Source: Camellia lanceoleosa
Taxonomy: Eukaryota > Streptophyta > Magnoliopsida > Ericales > Theaceae
DNA length: 64,000 nucleotides
Assembly (NCBI GenBank): GCA_025200525.1
Contig: CM045767.1
Coordinates: 6,211,437-6,275,436, forward strand
Direction: 5' to 3'
Position 1 is the stretch's first letter. Each line of letters begins with the position of its first letter. The notes below the pieces were generated by a model, which ran no database searches, was not told the DNA's origin, and saw only the letters and a list, made by a program, of their open reading frames with translations. The translations under genes were made by a program, and so were the position numbers. Below, piece after piece: positions 47,640 through 58,558 of the stretch.

Positions 47640-48015
47640 TTGAGTCCCGTTGACGAATTGCGATACAAAGACTTATCGTATCTAGAGCGATGTTGTTCGT
47701 GTTTCTCATCTCTCTGTTTTTTTCTCTTTGCCTGATCAAACAATTAACCTAATTTCACTCAACAATTTCTGTTTCATCGTCAATCAAATCTTGTAGAGAC
47801 TGCATCTTCTCGAGAAAATTCAACTTAGAAAATCGAATTTTGAGTCAGAAAATGAAATTGAAGATCAGAGAAACAGAGCATGATAAAGAAAGTGAGAGAC
47901 CGAGAGACAGAGATTCATACCACTGGAGCTGCGACTATGGCGAGCAAGAGAGCGAGAGAGATAGTTTGTGAATGTCCGTGAGAGTGGAAGGGGCTAGGGC
48001 ATTGGTATATAAAAT
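47640..48015 (-). promoter_or_regulatory. Captured promoter, leader and first exons at the right end of the CACTA element
   Basis: Reading leftward from 48015 there is a TATA-like TTATATACCAA, then a CT-rich leader with TCTCTCTCGCTCTCTTGC. A donor follows (CAGTG|GTATGAAT near 47921). After a pyrimidine stretch an acceptor (TTGATCAG near 47735) leads into a Lys/Arg/Gln-rich frame reading AKRKKQRDEKHEQH down to 47640. This is the organisation of a plant gene start. The source gene is not recognised. It points toward the captured PP5, CW and adaptin pieces and could drive a chimeric transcript. Confidence 0.5.
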
Positions 48016-48170
48016 AAACAAAAGAAATAGGAATAATAATTTGACCTATTTCCGCTCATTTATTTTTTTAAGGCCCATCTTTTTGATTTGTAAATATTTT
48101 CTTTTTTTTTGACGGTTAATTAGTCATGCAAAAAAATAAGACGCAAAAGGTCAATTTTCTAGTAGTGTAA

Positions 48171-49292
48171 TGTAAAAATATATAAAGATAAACAATATAA
48201 AATATACATTTCAGTGTGAAAGAGGAGATACATCCATTTTCTATTATATGACCAATAAATTTCTAGTGTAAAATGAATTATGCCAAACTTATAAAATTTA
48301 TAATTTTTTTTTCCCAAACCTCAAACAGTATTTTTATTCTTCATTGTTGATGTAATTTTTAAAAAGTTTCCTCTATAAAAAAAAAAAAAAAAATTCCAAA
48401 AATCGAATGTATTTTTCTGTATCTTTGCATGATGATGATAAATTCTCAAATGACAGAAATTTAAGGGCCACTCATATCAAATAAAGCAAACCTAGTCAAT
48501 GGAGACCAAATTATAGGTAGAACCCACAAGCCAATGATGGTGCACTAAAAATGGATGGCTGTGATTCAAACTCTATGATTCTTCACTGCCTACTATTACT
48601 ATTACTGCTATTATTGCTTGAAGAAGATGAGATGATATTAAAAGTAAGATGGTAACTTTTTCATATGGCATAATTCACATGATATTGATGCTCTTTTTGC
48701 CCATTTGGATCTAGAAGGAATAACACATGACAAAAACATACCTCTTGTTTTCTCTATCAATGTATCTACCTAACATTAAAATATAGTACTTTTGAAAGCA
48801 GACTGATGACTCTAATTAAATGCATGAATGAATACACCTAAGGATTTATGTTACTTATATTTTTAACTGCATTATATTATTAAAATATATAAAGTAAAAT
48901 ATTATTTTTTGAATTAATTACCTTTAAATTCTCAAAGTATGTCATTTCTGTTCCTCAAAAAAAAAAAAAAAGTATGTCATTTGTGTTATTTTACTTTCTA
49001 ATATTTAAATTGTGTGTCAATTTAGTAAAGTCTTTTGATTTTGGTCCCTTAACCTGACTCAATTAACAAATTTCCTTAAAGTCATAAATAAATGTTGAAG
49101 CTCTATTAAAAATTATATATTTAGTCCCTAAAGTATGCGATCTATGTCATTTTTCTCTCTAATATTTAAATTGTGTCATTTTAGTTTTCAAATAACATCT
49201 TTTTGGACTAAAGAGATAATTAATCCTTATTTTTTAATGATTTAAATGAATTAGAAAAAATAATGAATATTAGAACTAATGCAGATGGTATG
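48171..49292. other. Intergenic, no gene seen
   Basis: A/T-rich DNA between the CACTA element and the copia element, with duplicated words (AGTATGTCATTT, TTTAAATTGTGT) around 48935-49180 but nothing coding. Confidence 0.5.
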
Positions 49293-49479
49293 TGTTGAGA
49301 TATGCTTCCCATATCAGATATATATCACAGATATACATCCATGATTCTATCCTTATCATTATTTGTATCTATCCCTATCTTATAGCATGTATAAATAGAA
49401 TAGCATAGTCATGGAACTAATGTAATACAAAAACTATTTTCACTTTAACTCAATCAAATATTTTACAGCAAATTGTTCA
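49293..49479 (+). mobile_element. 5' LTR of the copia element
   Basis: It starts TGTTGAGATATGC and ends about TTGTTCA, three bases before the primer site TGGTATCAGAGCC. Inside is TATAAATAGAATAG (from about 49390), a good TATA box. At roughly 187 bp it is short, as in many small copia lineages. With no second LTR the end is inferred. Confidence 0.7.
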
Positions 49480-49523
49480 AGTTGGTATCAGAGCCATTGG
49501 CCTCTGAAATTTCATCCTCCGAT

Positions 49524-52497
49524 ATGGACACTACCTCAGCCAAAGCCCCTTCACCCATCTTCCTTCCTCATGCTCATCACTTCATCTCTCTTAAACTCAC
49601 ATCCAAAAATTTTCTCTATTGGAAAACTCAACTTCTTCCTTACCTTCGTGGCCAACAACTCTACCCATATATTGACGGTTCCTCCTCTTGTCCACCATCC
49701 ACCATTGACATGGATGGTGTCCCCACTCCCAATCCCGCATATGCGACTTGGTAGTGTCAAGATCAACTCATGATGAGCCTTCTCATTGCCTTTCTCTCGG
49801 ATGAAATATTCCCTCTTGCCATCGAATGCACCTCTTCTCGTGATCTTTGGCTCACACTAGAGCAATCCCTCGCCTCGCCTTGCCTTCTCATACTCGCCTT
49901 CTCCAACTCCGTTTGAGTCTTCAATAATTGAAACAAAATGATCGCCCAGCCACTGCTTTTCTCCATGACGCCAAAACTATTGCCGATGAACTTGTTGCTG
50001 TCGGCACTCCTCTTTCCCCTTCCGAGTTCTACCTATATGTTTATCAAGGCCTTCATCCTGATTTCAAGGATCTTGTCATGACCCTCACGACTCGCCCAGC
50101 CCCTGTTTCATTTTCGGAACTCCATAGTCTCCTTTTAAGTCATGAGTTCCTTCATCGCAACACGACCACCCCTACTTCGACACTTGTTCCGCAGGCCCAC
50201 TTTGCTCAACCCACATCTCGTGGTCATTCGCGTGGTGGGTTTTCCCATAGCCGTGGCCGTGGCTGTGGTCGTGGTCGTGGTCGTGGGCGCGATGGGCAAG
50301 ACCGAACTCCTCCTAACTTTCACTCTTTCTCTGCTGGTTCGGGCCTCCTCCCCACTCCACCTGCTGATCAACATCTCCGCTGTCAAATTTGTAATCGGCC
50401 CAATCACATTGCTCCTCAATGCTATCACCGGTTTGATCGCGTGGTTGCTCCAAGTGCTCATTTCACCAATTATGGTTCCGAACCCACTTCCAGTACATAT
50501 GGTGGCTTGAGTTCTCCTCCTTCCTCCTATCTTGATTGGTTTCCGGATACCAGTGCCACACACCATGTCACTCCTGATCTCGCTTCTCTATCTCACATTG
50601 ATGGCTACCATGGCACCTCACATCTTCACGTTGGCAATGGTATGGACATTCCGATCTCACATATTGGTTCCTCCACTCTTCATTCCCCCTCTCATTCATT
50701 TCGTCTTAATTCTATTCTTCACGTTCCTACTTTTCAAAAATCTTTACTTTCTATCCATCAATTTACTAAAGATAATAATGTGTTTTTTGAATTTTATCCC
50801 ACCTATTTTTTGATTAAGGACCAACTCACCAAGAAAACTCTTCTTCATGGCAAGAATGAAGGTGGTCTCTATCAGCTTTCTCCAACCTCTCCTACAACTC
50901 CCGCAGCTCTCTTATTTGAAGTTGTGTCTTCTCTCTATTGGCACCGTCGACTTGGTTATCCGCATGGGCGTGTTCTTCATTCAATCCTTCAATCTCACAC
51001 TCTTCCTGTTCAGCATCCACGAACTCGAACACTATTGTGTCATGCCTGTCCTCTTGGCAAATCCTTCAGACTATCCCTACCGTCCTCGTCTAGTCGTAGT
51101 TTAGCTCATTTGGATTTAATTTTTAGTGATGTTTGGGGTCCATCCCCATTTCTTTCCCATGAAGGTCATAAATATCTTGTAATCTTTGTAGATGACTTTT
51201 CTAAGTTCATTTGGTATTTTTCCATGTTCAATAAATCTGATGATTTTAATATTTTTCACACTTTCAAAACTATGGTGGAACGGCAGGTTTCTCGCAAAAT
51301 TAAAGTTATGCAAACTAATTGGGGTGGTGAATATCGTAAACTAAATTCATATTTTCAAACCTTGGGTATTATTCACCGTCTTCCATGCCCACATTCGCAT
51401 GAGCAAAATGGTTCAGTTGAACGTCGTCATCGTCACATTGTTGAAACCGGTTTTACCCTCATTGCTCGTGCTTCTGTGCCGCATAAATTTTGGCATTTTG
51501 CGTTTGACACTACTGTCTACCTCATTAACCGAATGCCCTCTAAAGTCATTCACAATCTCTCACCCATTTAATGCTTGTTTTCCAAATCGCCTGACTACAA
51601 ATTTTTAAAAAAATTTGGTTGCCTTTGTTTTCCTTTTCTTCGTCCCTCTAACACCCATAAAATTTCTTTTCGATCCGCCCCTTGCATGTTTCTCGGGTAT
51701 AGTCCCTCTCATCGTGGCTATCATTGTCTTGAGACCTCCACCGGTCGTCTTTATATTGCCCGACATGTTCGATTCGATGAAAGCACATTCCCCTTTTCCA
51801 CATCTTCTGCCTCTTCCCCCCAACCCGACATACCACCTTTCACACCCTTTTGTTATTGCACCCACTCACGTGTCCCCTTCCCATTCCCCACCTCAATCTC
51901 CTGGTGCACTATCGACACCACCCACACCCACTGTCCAGCTGCTTGCACCTCCTTCCGCCCATTTCTCCACGCCACCACTTGCAGCAGCTCCACCCACAGG
52001 TGCCTCTGTTGCATCCCCCATCCCGTCCTCTACCTCCCCTATTCTGCATCCCGTTACCCCTGCCTCATCCTCTCTTCACCACACCCGTGGCCTCAATCTC
52101 ATAGTTGACATTAACTCATCACCCCAACCCCTTTCCATTACCCATCGAACTCACCCCATGGTCCTTCGGCATATGTCAACCAACCCCAATGCCTTCCTTG
52201 CCATGTATGTTTCTACCGACTCGATTGAATCCACATGTTTCACTTCTGCCAACAAATCTCCCATTTGGCGCACTGCTATAACTGAGGAATTCAATGCATT
52301 AATCCGTAACGACACTTGGAGCTTACATCCGGTCACTCCTAGTATGAACATTGTTGGCTATAAATGGGTCTTTCGGATCAAACGCCGGGCTAATGGTTCG
52401 ATTGAACGCTATAAAGCGTGCTTGGTTGCCAAAGGTTTTCATCAACAAGAGGGGCTTGATTATTTTGAAACATTCAGTCCTGTGACCGTGAGAGTGT
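49524..52497 (+). pseudogene. Copia gag-pol (broken)
   Basis: Gag starts at ATG 49524 (MDTTSAKAPSP) and has a TAG after NPAYATW at 49752. The frame changes before 49928. The longest piece (49928-51571) has a Gly/Arg-rich stretch, the zinc knuckle CQICNRPNHIAPQC, a protease site reading DTSATHH where DSGA/DTGA is usual, and a pre-integrase HRRLGYPHGRVL. The integrase core has DVWGPSP, DDFSKFIW, TNWGGEY and the Glu block NGSVERRHRH. A TAA interrupts at 51569. After it come CMFLGYS, a Pro/Ser-rich linker with a frame change, and the RT start KWVFRIKRRANGSIERYKA to FETFSPV, lacking the residues normally following PV. The lineage may be Ale- or Ivana-like; uncertain. Confidence 0.88.
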
Positions 52498-53380
52498 TTA
52501 CAAAGATGAGATGACAATATTATCTTTCATTCTTATGACTAATGGATTTTTAATGAAAAGTGTGATTTGTTTGTTCAGAGGGATTGGAGGGAGGAATTGA
52601 ACTCTATGTCCATTGAATCATGAAGTCTATTGTTTGGTTGCAAATTGGTAGGCCAAATTAGGAGTTCAATCATATGTGGTATGAGATAGAATTGATGGGA
52701 TAACTATCCCATGGTAAAATAATATATTTGCCCTCCAAGTATTTGATTTAATTATGTACTATATTTAAACCTCTTATTTTTATTGATGCTTTATTTAATT
52801 TTATTATTTAATTATAACTATTTTTTAAAATAAAATGTTAATAAATTTTATTTCAAAAAATAACATAAATTTTTATTGATATTTTATTTATTTAATTGAA
52901 AATAAATAAATTTATTTAATTTTTAATAAATAAAATAAAATAAAATTTTATTTAATCTAGCCAAAATGAATTAAAATATTAAAGACGGGTTTAATATTGC
53001 TATTAGTAAATAATTGAAAACAGTAAAATAGTCTTTTGAACATTTATCATAAGGGCTACTATTTACCTCTATCTTTATTCTTTAGACCTTTACTTTTTTT
53101 AATCCCCACCAGCAAAATGAGTCTTCTTCATTTTCTCTTTGAACCCCCACCTTAATACCAACTATACCCCTAATTATTCAAACCCTAATCCTAACCTCAT
53201 TTCCATCATGGTCCCTACCATCTCCAACCACCATCCAACAGCCCTTCACAACTGCAACCACTACTCTCCAGCTTGTCTCATCGTAACCACCAGCACCACT
53301 CTTCAACCCCACAAAATCACCATCGCAAACCTTACATTTTTCATTTTCTTATCCTTCTTTAGCATTACCTACGACGGTGC
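52498..53380. other. Intergenic, A/T-rich then C-rich
   Basis: Nothing coding is recognised. The stretch 53100-53380 is C/A-rich with CAACCACCAT words and resembles a plant 5' leader or a decayed MITE arm: 53155-53215 and 53805-53870 are loosely inverted with respect to each other (AACCCTAATCCTAA against TTAGGGTTAGGGTTT). Confidence 0.4.
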
Positions 53381-53520
53381 CTAGGGTTTTTAATCGCGAC
53401 TAGGGTTTTCAAATTGCGATCGCAATTAGGGTTTTCAAATCGCGATCATTTTTATGGGTTTTCAAATCACAATCGCCGCTAGGGTTTTCAGATCGTGATC
53501 TCGGCTAGGGTTTTTAGCCA
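53381..53520 (+). repeat. 26-bp minisatellite with GCGATCGC palindromes
   Basis: CTAGGGTTTTCAAATCGCGA-like units start at 53381, 53400, 53426, 53453, 53479 and 53505. The last four intervals are 26, 27, 26 and 26 bases. Several units carry GCGATCGC or degenerate forms of it. Non-coding. Confidence 0.8.
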
Positions 53521-56227
53521 CAAAGAAGAGGAATTAAGAAGGCAACCTTGCGGTGGTGGCACAGGGAGAAGATGAGTTGGGGAAGATCGTTGCGGTCAAT
53601 GATAATGGTAATGGTAATTGGCAATGGTACGAGTTGTATTTTTGTGCTGCTAGGGTTTTGAAGAGAATGGCTTCTTTTCTCTTTTGCTCTATCTTCTCAT
53701 TAATTTTCAGTGGTACAGGAGAGTAGTAAAGGAGAGCAGTGGTGAAGTGAAGGAAATGGTGGTCAGTGGTGAAGGAGAGCGGTGATGATGGCGGTTGTAA
53801 AGGAGGTGATGGGGGATGGAATTAGGGTTAGGGTTTGGAAAATTATAATTAGAATATTAGGGATTAGGATAAGAGTGAAAATTTTATGTTGGGACAAAAT
53901 TGGAATTAAAAAAAAATGGAAGAGGTGGGGGAGGCTCTATTTACACACCACTTTACCTCTCAAGGCAAACCAGTTCTAAAGACACACCAAAAATAATTTG
54001 AAAAAATAAATATTTTTCTCATCACACACCACAAATTTATATATTTACCCTTACTCACACACCCACCCACAACAATATACACACAAAGTTCCATCTTTGC
54101 CCCCACACAGCCACACACCCCACACCCACAATATTCATCTCCCCCTCCATTCTCTATTTACACCGGTGAACATCACTGCTGAAAACACTCATCAAGACAT
54201 TGTCGGTGGTGTTGCTCAACACAGTTGGAACTTCACATTGGAGATTTATTAGGTGAGTTATTATTTATTTTAGGATTTTATGCACTTATCTCCATTGGCA
54301 TGAAGTTTGTATTTGAGTAAATTGTATTTGAGTGAATCGTTCGACACTGGGTGTTCGGAGCCTAAATTTGTTCAGCAGTTGATTTTCGGACAACACAATT
54401 TTGTACGGGTGTTGACTATTGAACATGTTCGGTTGTAGATTGCCGAACATGTACATTATGTTCGGATAGATACTGTCGAACATGTTTTTTTTTTTTTTTT
54501 TTTCCCTGCTTGATTTGTCATGTCTATAAACATTGTGTATAAGTGTTGGTTAGAAGTTAGGTGAAGATGTGTGGCCCCTAACAAGCACTAATAAAAACAT
54601 CATATACGAGTTGGCTTTGCTGCATCAGTTTTGGCACCTTTTAATTTGTATCAATTCGAGACTAGGCATTGGCATGATGGCCTTCACCTGGTATGGTTTC
54701 TGGCTTTGACCGCTGTGCAATTCTGCTTCCCATTTCCCTTCCCCTCTAACTCGTTTTCTAAAAAACACTAGTGCAAATTGATATTTTCTCATCAATGTCA
54801 TCCTGCCTATGCCTTATTTGTGATCAAACCATTAAAATCTAGGTAAATTACATTGACCTCCCTAGGTTTGGAATAGATTTAACATGATTACTTTAGGCTC
54901 CCTTAAAGTTTTAATTTACATAATACTTGGCCCCTTTTTCATTAGTAATTTGTGAGTCATAACGATGAAAAAATGTTGTCATATTTTTTTACGCTGAATT
55001 GTATATTTTATCTTATTTATCCTTGTGTTTTTACACCATCTGCATTTTGTTTCGGTCCCTTTAGCTTTACTAAAATGGAAGTCGATGTAATTATGTCAAG
55101 ACTATGAGACTTGTTTTATTCTCTTCAAACCTCAAGGGAAATTATCATAATTTACGCTTAAACCAAAATTCTCCCAGTTGAGCATTTGACTAAAATGCCA
55201 AAAACTGTACTAATAACCATAATAACCACAGAAATGAAGAAAAGATAGAAAGAAGAAAGTGAACATTTAACATTTTACCTTCTTTTTTGTTGAAGTATCA
55301 TCATAAATGAAAATTCCCATTTACTCTACTTCTAAGGTACTGTGATCTTTATGGTCGCAAATGATCTTTAGTTCCATTTGTTATTTTGAAATTAATTATG
55401 CACACACAAAATATTACATCAATTATTGTTTAATTTTCATTGTTTTCATACCAACAGCTAAATCCCAACCTCTAGAAATTCCAAAATATTACATCAATTA
55501 TTGTTTAATTTTCATTGTTTTCATACCAACAGCTAAATCCCAACCTCCAGAAATTCCAAAATCGATGTTTAAAATAACTATTTTATAAAGTTACTAACTC
55601 TCACTCTAAACACTTCCATACTAAACAAAAAATTTGCAACACAATGGAGGAAGAGACAGAGAGCCAAAGATTAGAGGATATAAAAGAAGAATAATAGAAA
55701 AGATGAGTGAACTCTACTCAAATTATAGGCAAAGGAAGAGAGCCTAATTAAAAGAAGGAAGAAGAATAAAAAAAAATGGAAAGAAAGGAAATTGAAATGA
55801 CAAAGGAAATGGGAGGTATGGCATGTATATTAATCAAAAGTACAAAAGCTATGGGGAAGGCAATGGGAGTGGCCATCTATAATTATTGTTATTATTATTA
55901 TTTTTTGTTTTGCTTAGTAAAAAAGAAAGATGGTAAATGGGATAGAAAAATCTATTTTCAAAAAGTGATTAACCAAATGTTAATAACGATGAGATGAAAA
56001 TAAAAGAGATTTTGGTTTCCGAAACCCGTCATGATGGCCTCAACTGCTTATCTCCCTCGCTTGTATACTACTTTTTGCATACAATTGAACTTAATGACAT
56101 TAGCATATTACTCGCAGCATTTAAAATGATGTGCTTCGCCTCATGACAAAGGTTCATTTTAGTGATTTGACAAAAGTCTCAAAACACACTTCTGTTAACT
56201 TTATTGTTTTCTGTTTCATTTTTAGAA
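53521..56227. other. Region upstream of the plant-mobile-domain gene
   Basis: No gene is recognised. It contains a G-rich stretch (53700-53830), a CA-rich stretch (54040-54140) with leader-like character, TTCGG/GAACATGTTCGG words around 54340-54480, a T run at 54486-54503 and a 75-bp tandem duplication. The left end of a Mutator-like element probably lies somewhere here, but I could not fix an inverted repeat. Confidence 0.4.
55408..55557 (+). repeat. 75-bp tandem duplication
   Basis: AAAATATTACATCAATTATT... occurs at 55408 and again at 55483, the two 75-bp copies differing at one visible base (CTCTAG versus CTCCAG). The period is a multiple of three, so an open frame runs through both, but nothing suggests a real protein. 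Confidence 0.93.
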
Positions 56228-58260
56228 ATGGATGATCCTTCGCGTATTCCACTCACTGCCTCAGAGAGATGACGTCGTGCATTAACTAATACTAGTCGTG
56301 GCCGAGGTCGAGGTCATGGTCGGGGTAGAGGTCGGGGTAATGATATTTTGTTGGAGGAAGCACCTCAAATCTTGGAAGAGGATGTGATCGATAATGGTTC
56401 AGGGGATCATGATGATACTGCTGATGTAGATTAGGCTGAGGAGGTACTCACTGGTCCGTTTCCTGGGGGCCCATCAGATCCATCAGTACTGAAGAGCTTC
56501 AAAGCACATATTGCAGCAGCTATATGGGAGCAAAGGTAGTGTATCTTTTTATCCATGTTTGTTTCATTTAATTATTTATTGAACAAAATTATTTATGTAA
56601 ATTATTACTTACCTTGCAGGAGAGGAATCCCTTAAGGCGTTATAATCATGCGTCTAAGATTCTTGAATGGCGGTGGTGGTCAAGAACTGACAATAAAAGG
56701 TTTAGGGACATTGTGCAGCTGTCAGACCTATCTTCTTTGGTCTATTGCACATATCGGTTCGTGAATAGGATTGTCATATCTGTATTTGTTGAGCAATGGC
56801 AACCAGAGACAAATACTTTCCATTTGACAGTTGGTGAGATAATAATGACATTGGATGATATGGGTACCATCTTGGGGATCCCTGTCACAGGTAGATCAAT
56901 TAGTGCTGCAACTTTAACAGATCAACAGGCGCATGCACTTGTGGTAGATGCCTTGGGAGTTGATGATGTTGAAGTAACTAAGGAGCTATCATCTGCTAAG
57001 GGACAATCAGTGAAACTGGAGTGGTTACGAAGCAAATTCAGTGGTTGCAAAGATTCAGACACTGAGGAATCCATAGCTTGTGCCGCCAGAGTGTATTTGC
57101 TATTTCTATTGGGATGTACATTGTTCAGCGATAAGAGTGGGACGAGAGTTCCTGTTGTATACTTAAAGTTGTTGATGGATTTGTCTGATATTCATACATA
57201 TGCTTGGGGTGCAGCTGCATTGGCATATTTATACCGACAGTTAGGATTTGCCACGAGATCAGCTGTTCGACAGATGGTTGGTTACATGACATTGTTGGAG
57301 GCATGGATTTATGAGCATTTCCGGCCATTTAGACCTCACCAAAACATGGAATATACTGTACAATTGCCTCACATGCATCGATGGACTCCTCGTTGGGAAG
57401 CTGGCTCAACGATATCACACCTACAGGCGTTACAGGAGGAGCTTAACAGATTGGCATTTGATGAGGTACACCAATTAATATTAGTTTAATTAAGTTTTCT
57501 AATTACATGTCACTCATCACGATTTCATTTGTGTTTCTTTCTTAGGTTACTTGGGATCCATATCGACATTGCCGTCAACATAACCCATGTCATGAGATCA
57601 CATTCTACACTGGCTGTTTGAAGTGTTTGGATGTAGTTGAACCCTATTATCCTGAAAGGGTTCTTAGACAGTTTGGTAGGGTTCAGACCATCCCACTTGC
57701 GCCACTCGACCCTGTTCATGCTATTAGAGGTGTGACAGCAGTCCGATATAGAGTGATGTATCAGTATCTTGATCAGATATGGGAGAGTTGGGATAATCAT
57801 GTTTTATTTACTCGGAGGAGGAGTACCCCAGTCAGACGTTCAGTTGATTGTGTTGATGGTTACATGCAGTGGTATACAACCATCACACACTTACATATCC
57901 AGAACCCCACACATCGGTCTGGTTTTGACCCACGTGCACAGGATAGTTGATCTGACATGCAGGATGCTGAGGTATGACAGTATTGGTCACATGTTGTTTA
58001 CATTTTTTTTGAAGATGGCATGTGTTAATTACAATTGTATTTGTTCTTAATGCAATGTATTGATCACACACTACGGATTGCCCATCCTATCATCGAGGCG
58101 AGCCATGATGCTAGTGTTCGTGAGCCAGATAGGTTATATGAGGCCATTAAGAGGATGACACGTGTTCTTCAAGGTCAATAAATTGATGAGGCTGGACCTA
58201 GTTCTATTCCACTTCAAACATAGAATCGTAGGAGACGAGTAAATGTTAGTTATATGGTAA
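56228..58260 (+). pseudogene. Plant mobile domain (PMD) gene, MAIN/MAIL1-like, decayed
   Basis: Exon 1 (56228-56535) has an Arg/Gly-rich stretch RGRGRGHGRGRGRG. Exon 2 (about 56620-57465) carries the PMD core: RNPLRRYNHASKILEW, WQPETNTFHL, GEIIMTLDDMGTILGIPVTG, and AYLYRQLGFATR. Exon 3 (57546-57950) continues VTWDPYRHC to MQWYTTITH. A last piece (about 58060-58260) reads RIAHPIIEASHDASV. Splice sites around exons 2 and 3 are good (GT at 57466, AG at 57544). PMD proteins occur as host factors (MAIN, MAIL1) in gene silencing and development and also as transposon cargo. Defects: in-frame TGA at 56270, TAG at 56432, premature TGA at 57948-57950, and a phase mismatch between exons 1 and 2. Confidence 0.85.
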
Positions 58261-58558
58261 TCTTGTTTTGTTATTTTGTAATGGAAAAAAAGTACTCTTT
58301 TGATGTTTTTGTTGTTTTGTAATGAACAAAAATTACTCTACCAATATTTTGTAACGAACAAGTATTCATGGTTTGTATTTTTGGTAATCAACAGGAAGTA
58401 TTATGCCAATGCATTTGATACAACGCAATGAACAAGTACTACCATGTGCATTAAATTAACTCAAAGCTTAATCCAACTCAACTATTTAAATGCTAATCCA
58501 CAAAAATGTATTGGTAACTATTTAAATTGCATCACTACAACTCAACTCACATATATCA

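Larger units (their letters stand above)
42016..48167. mobile_element. Gene-capturing CACTA element (Pack-CACTA)
   Basis: The left end is CACTACTAAAAAA at 42016, and the right end is the complement TTTTCTAGTAGTG at 48167. A 3-bp duplication TAA lies on both sides (42013-42015 and 48168-48170). Ends of CACTA type with a 3-bp duplication define the superfamily. The left subterminal region (42030-42280) repeats TTGCGACGG/CCGTCGCAA-type words in both orientations, as transposase-binding regions do. The right end has only weak matches. No TnpD/TnpA-like transposase is visible. Instead the interior carries minus-strand exon pieces with introns from at least three unrelated host genes, plus a promoter-like first exon at the right end. 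It must rely on a transposase in trans. Confidence 0.85.
49293..52497 (+). mobile_element. 3'-truncated Ty1/copia retrotransposon
   Basis: A 5' LTR (49293-49479), initiator-Met primer site (49483-49495), gag, protease, integrase and the start of reverse transcriptase follow each other in copia order (integrase before RT). Homology stops at about 52497 inside the RT domain. The RT active site, RNase H, purine tract and 3' LTR are missing. Several nonsense and frame changes show decay. Confidence 0.88.

Noticed and set aside
50142..52104. Several alternative-frame ORFs across the copia region, both strands
   Set aside because: The motif-bearing frame is clear (zinc knuckle, integrase, RT); the others are shadows favoured by its C/T-rich codons.
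55361..55588. ORF with two 25-residue repeats
   Set aside because: It is produced by a 75-bp tandem duplication in non-coding DNA, with no start context or homologue recognised.
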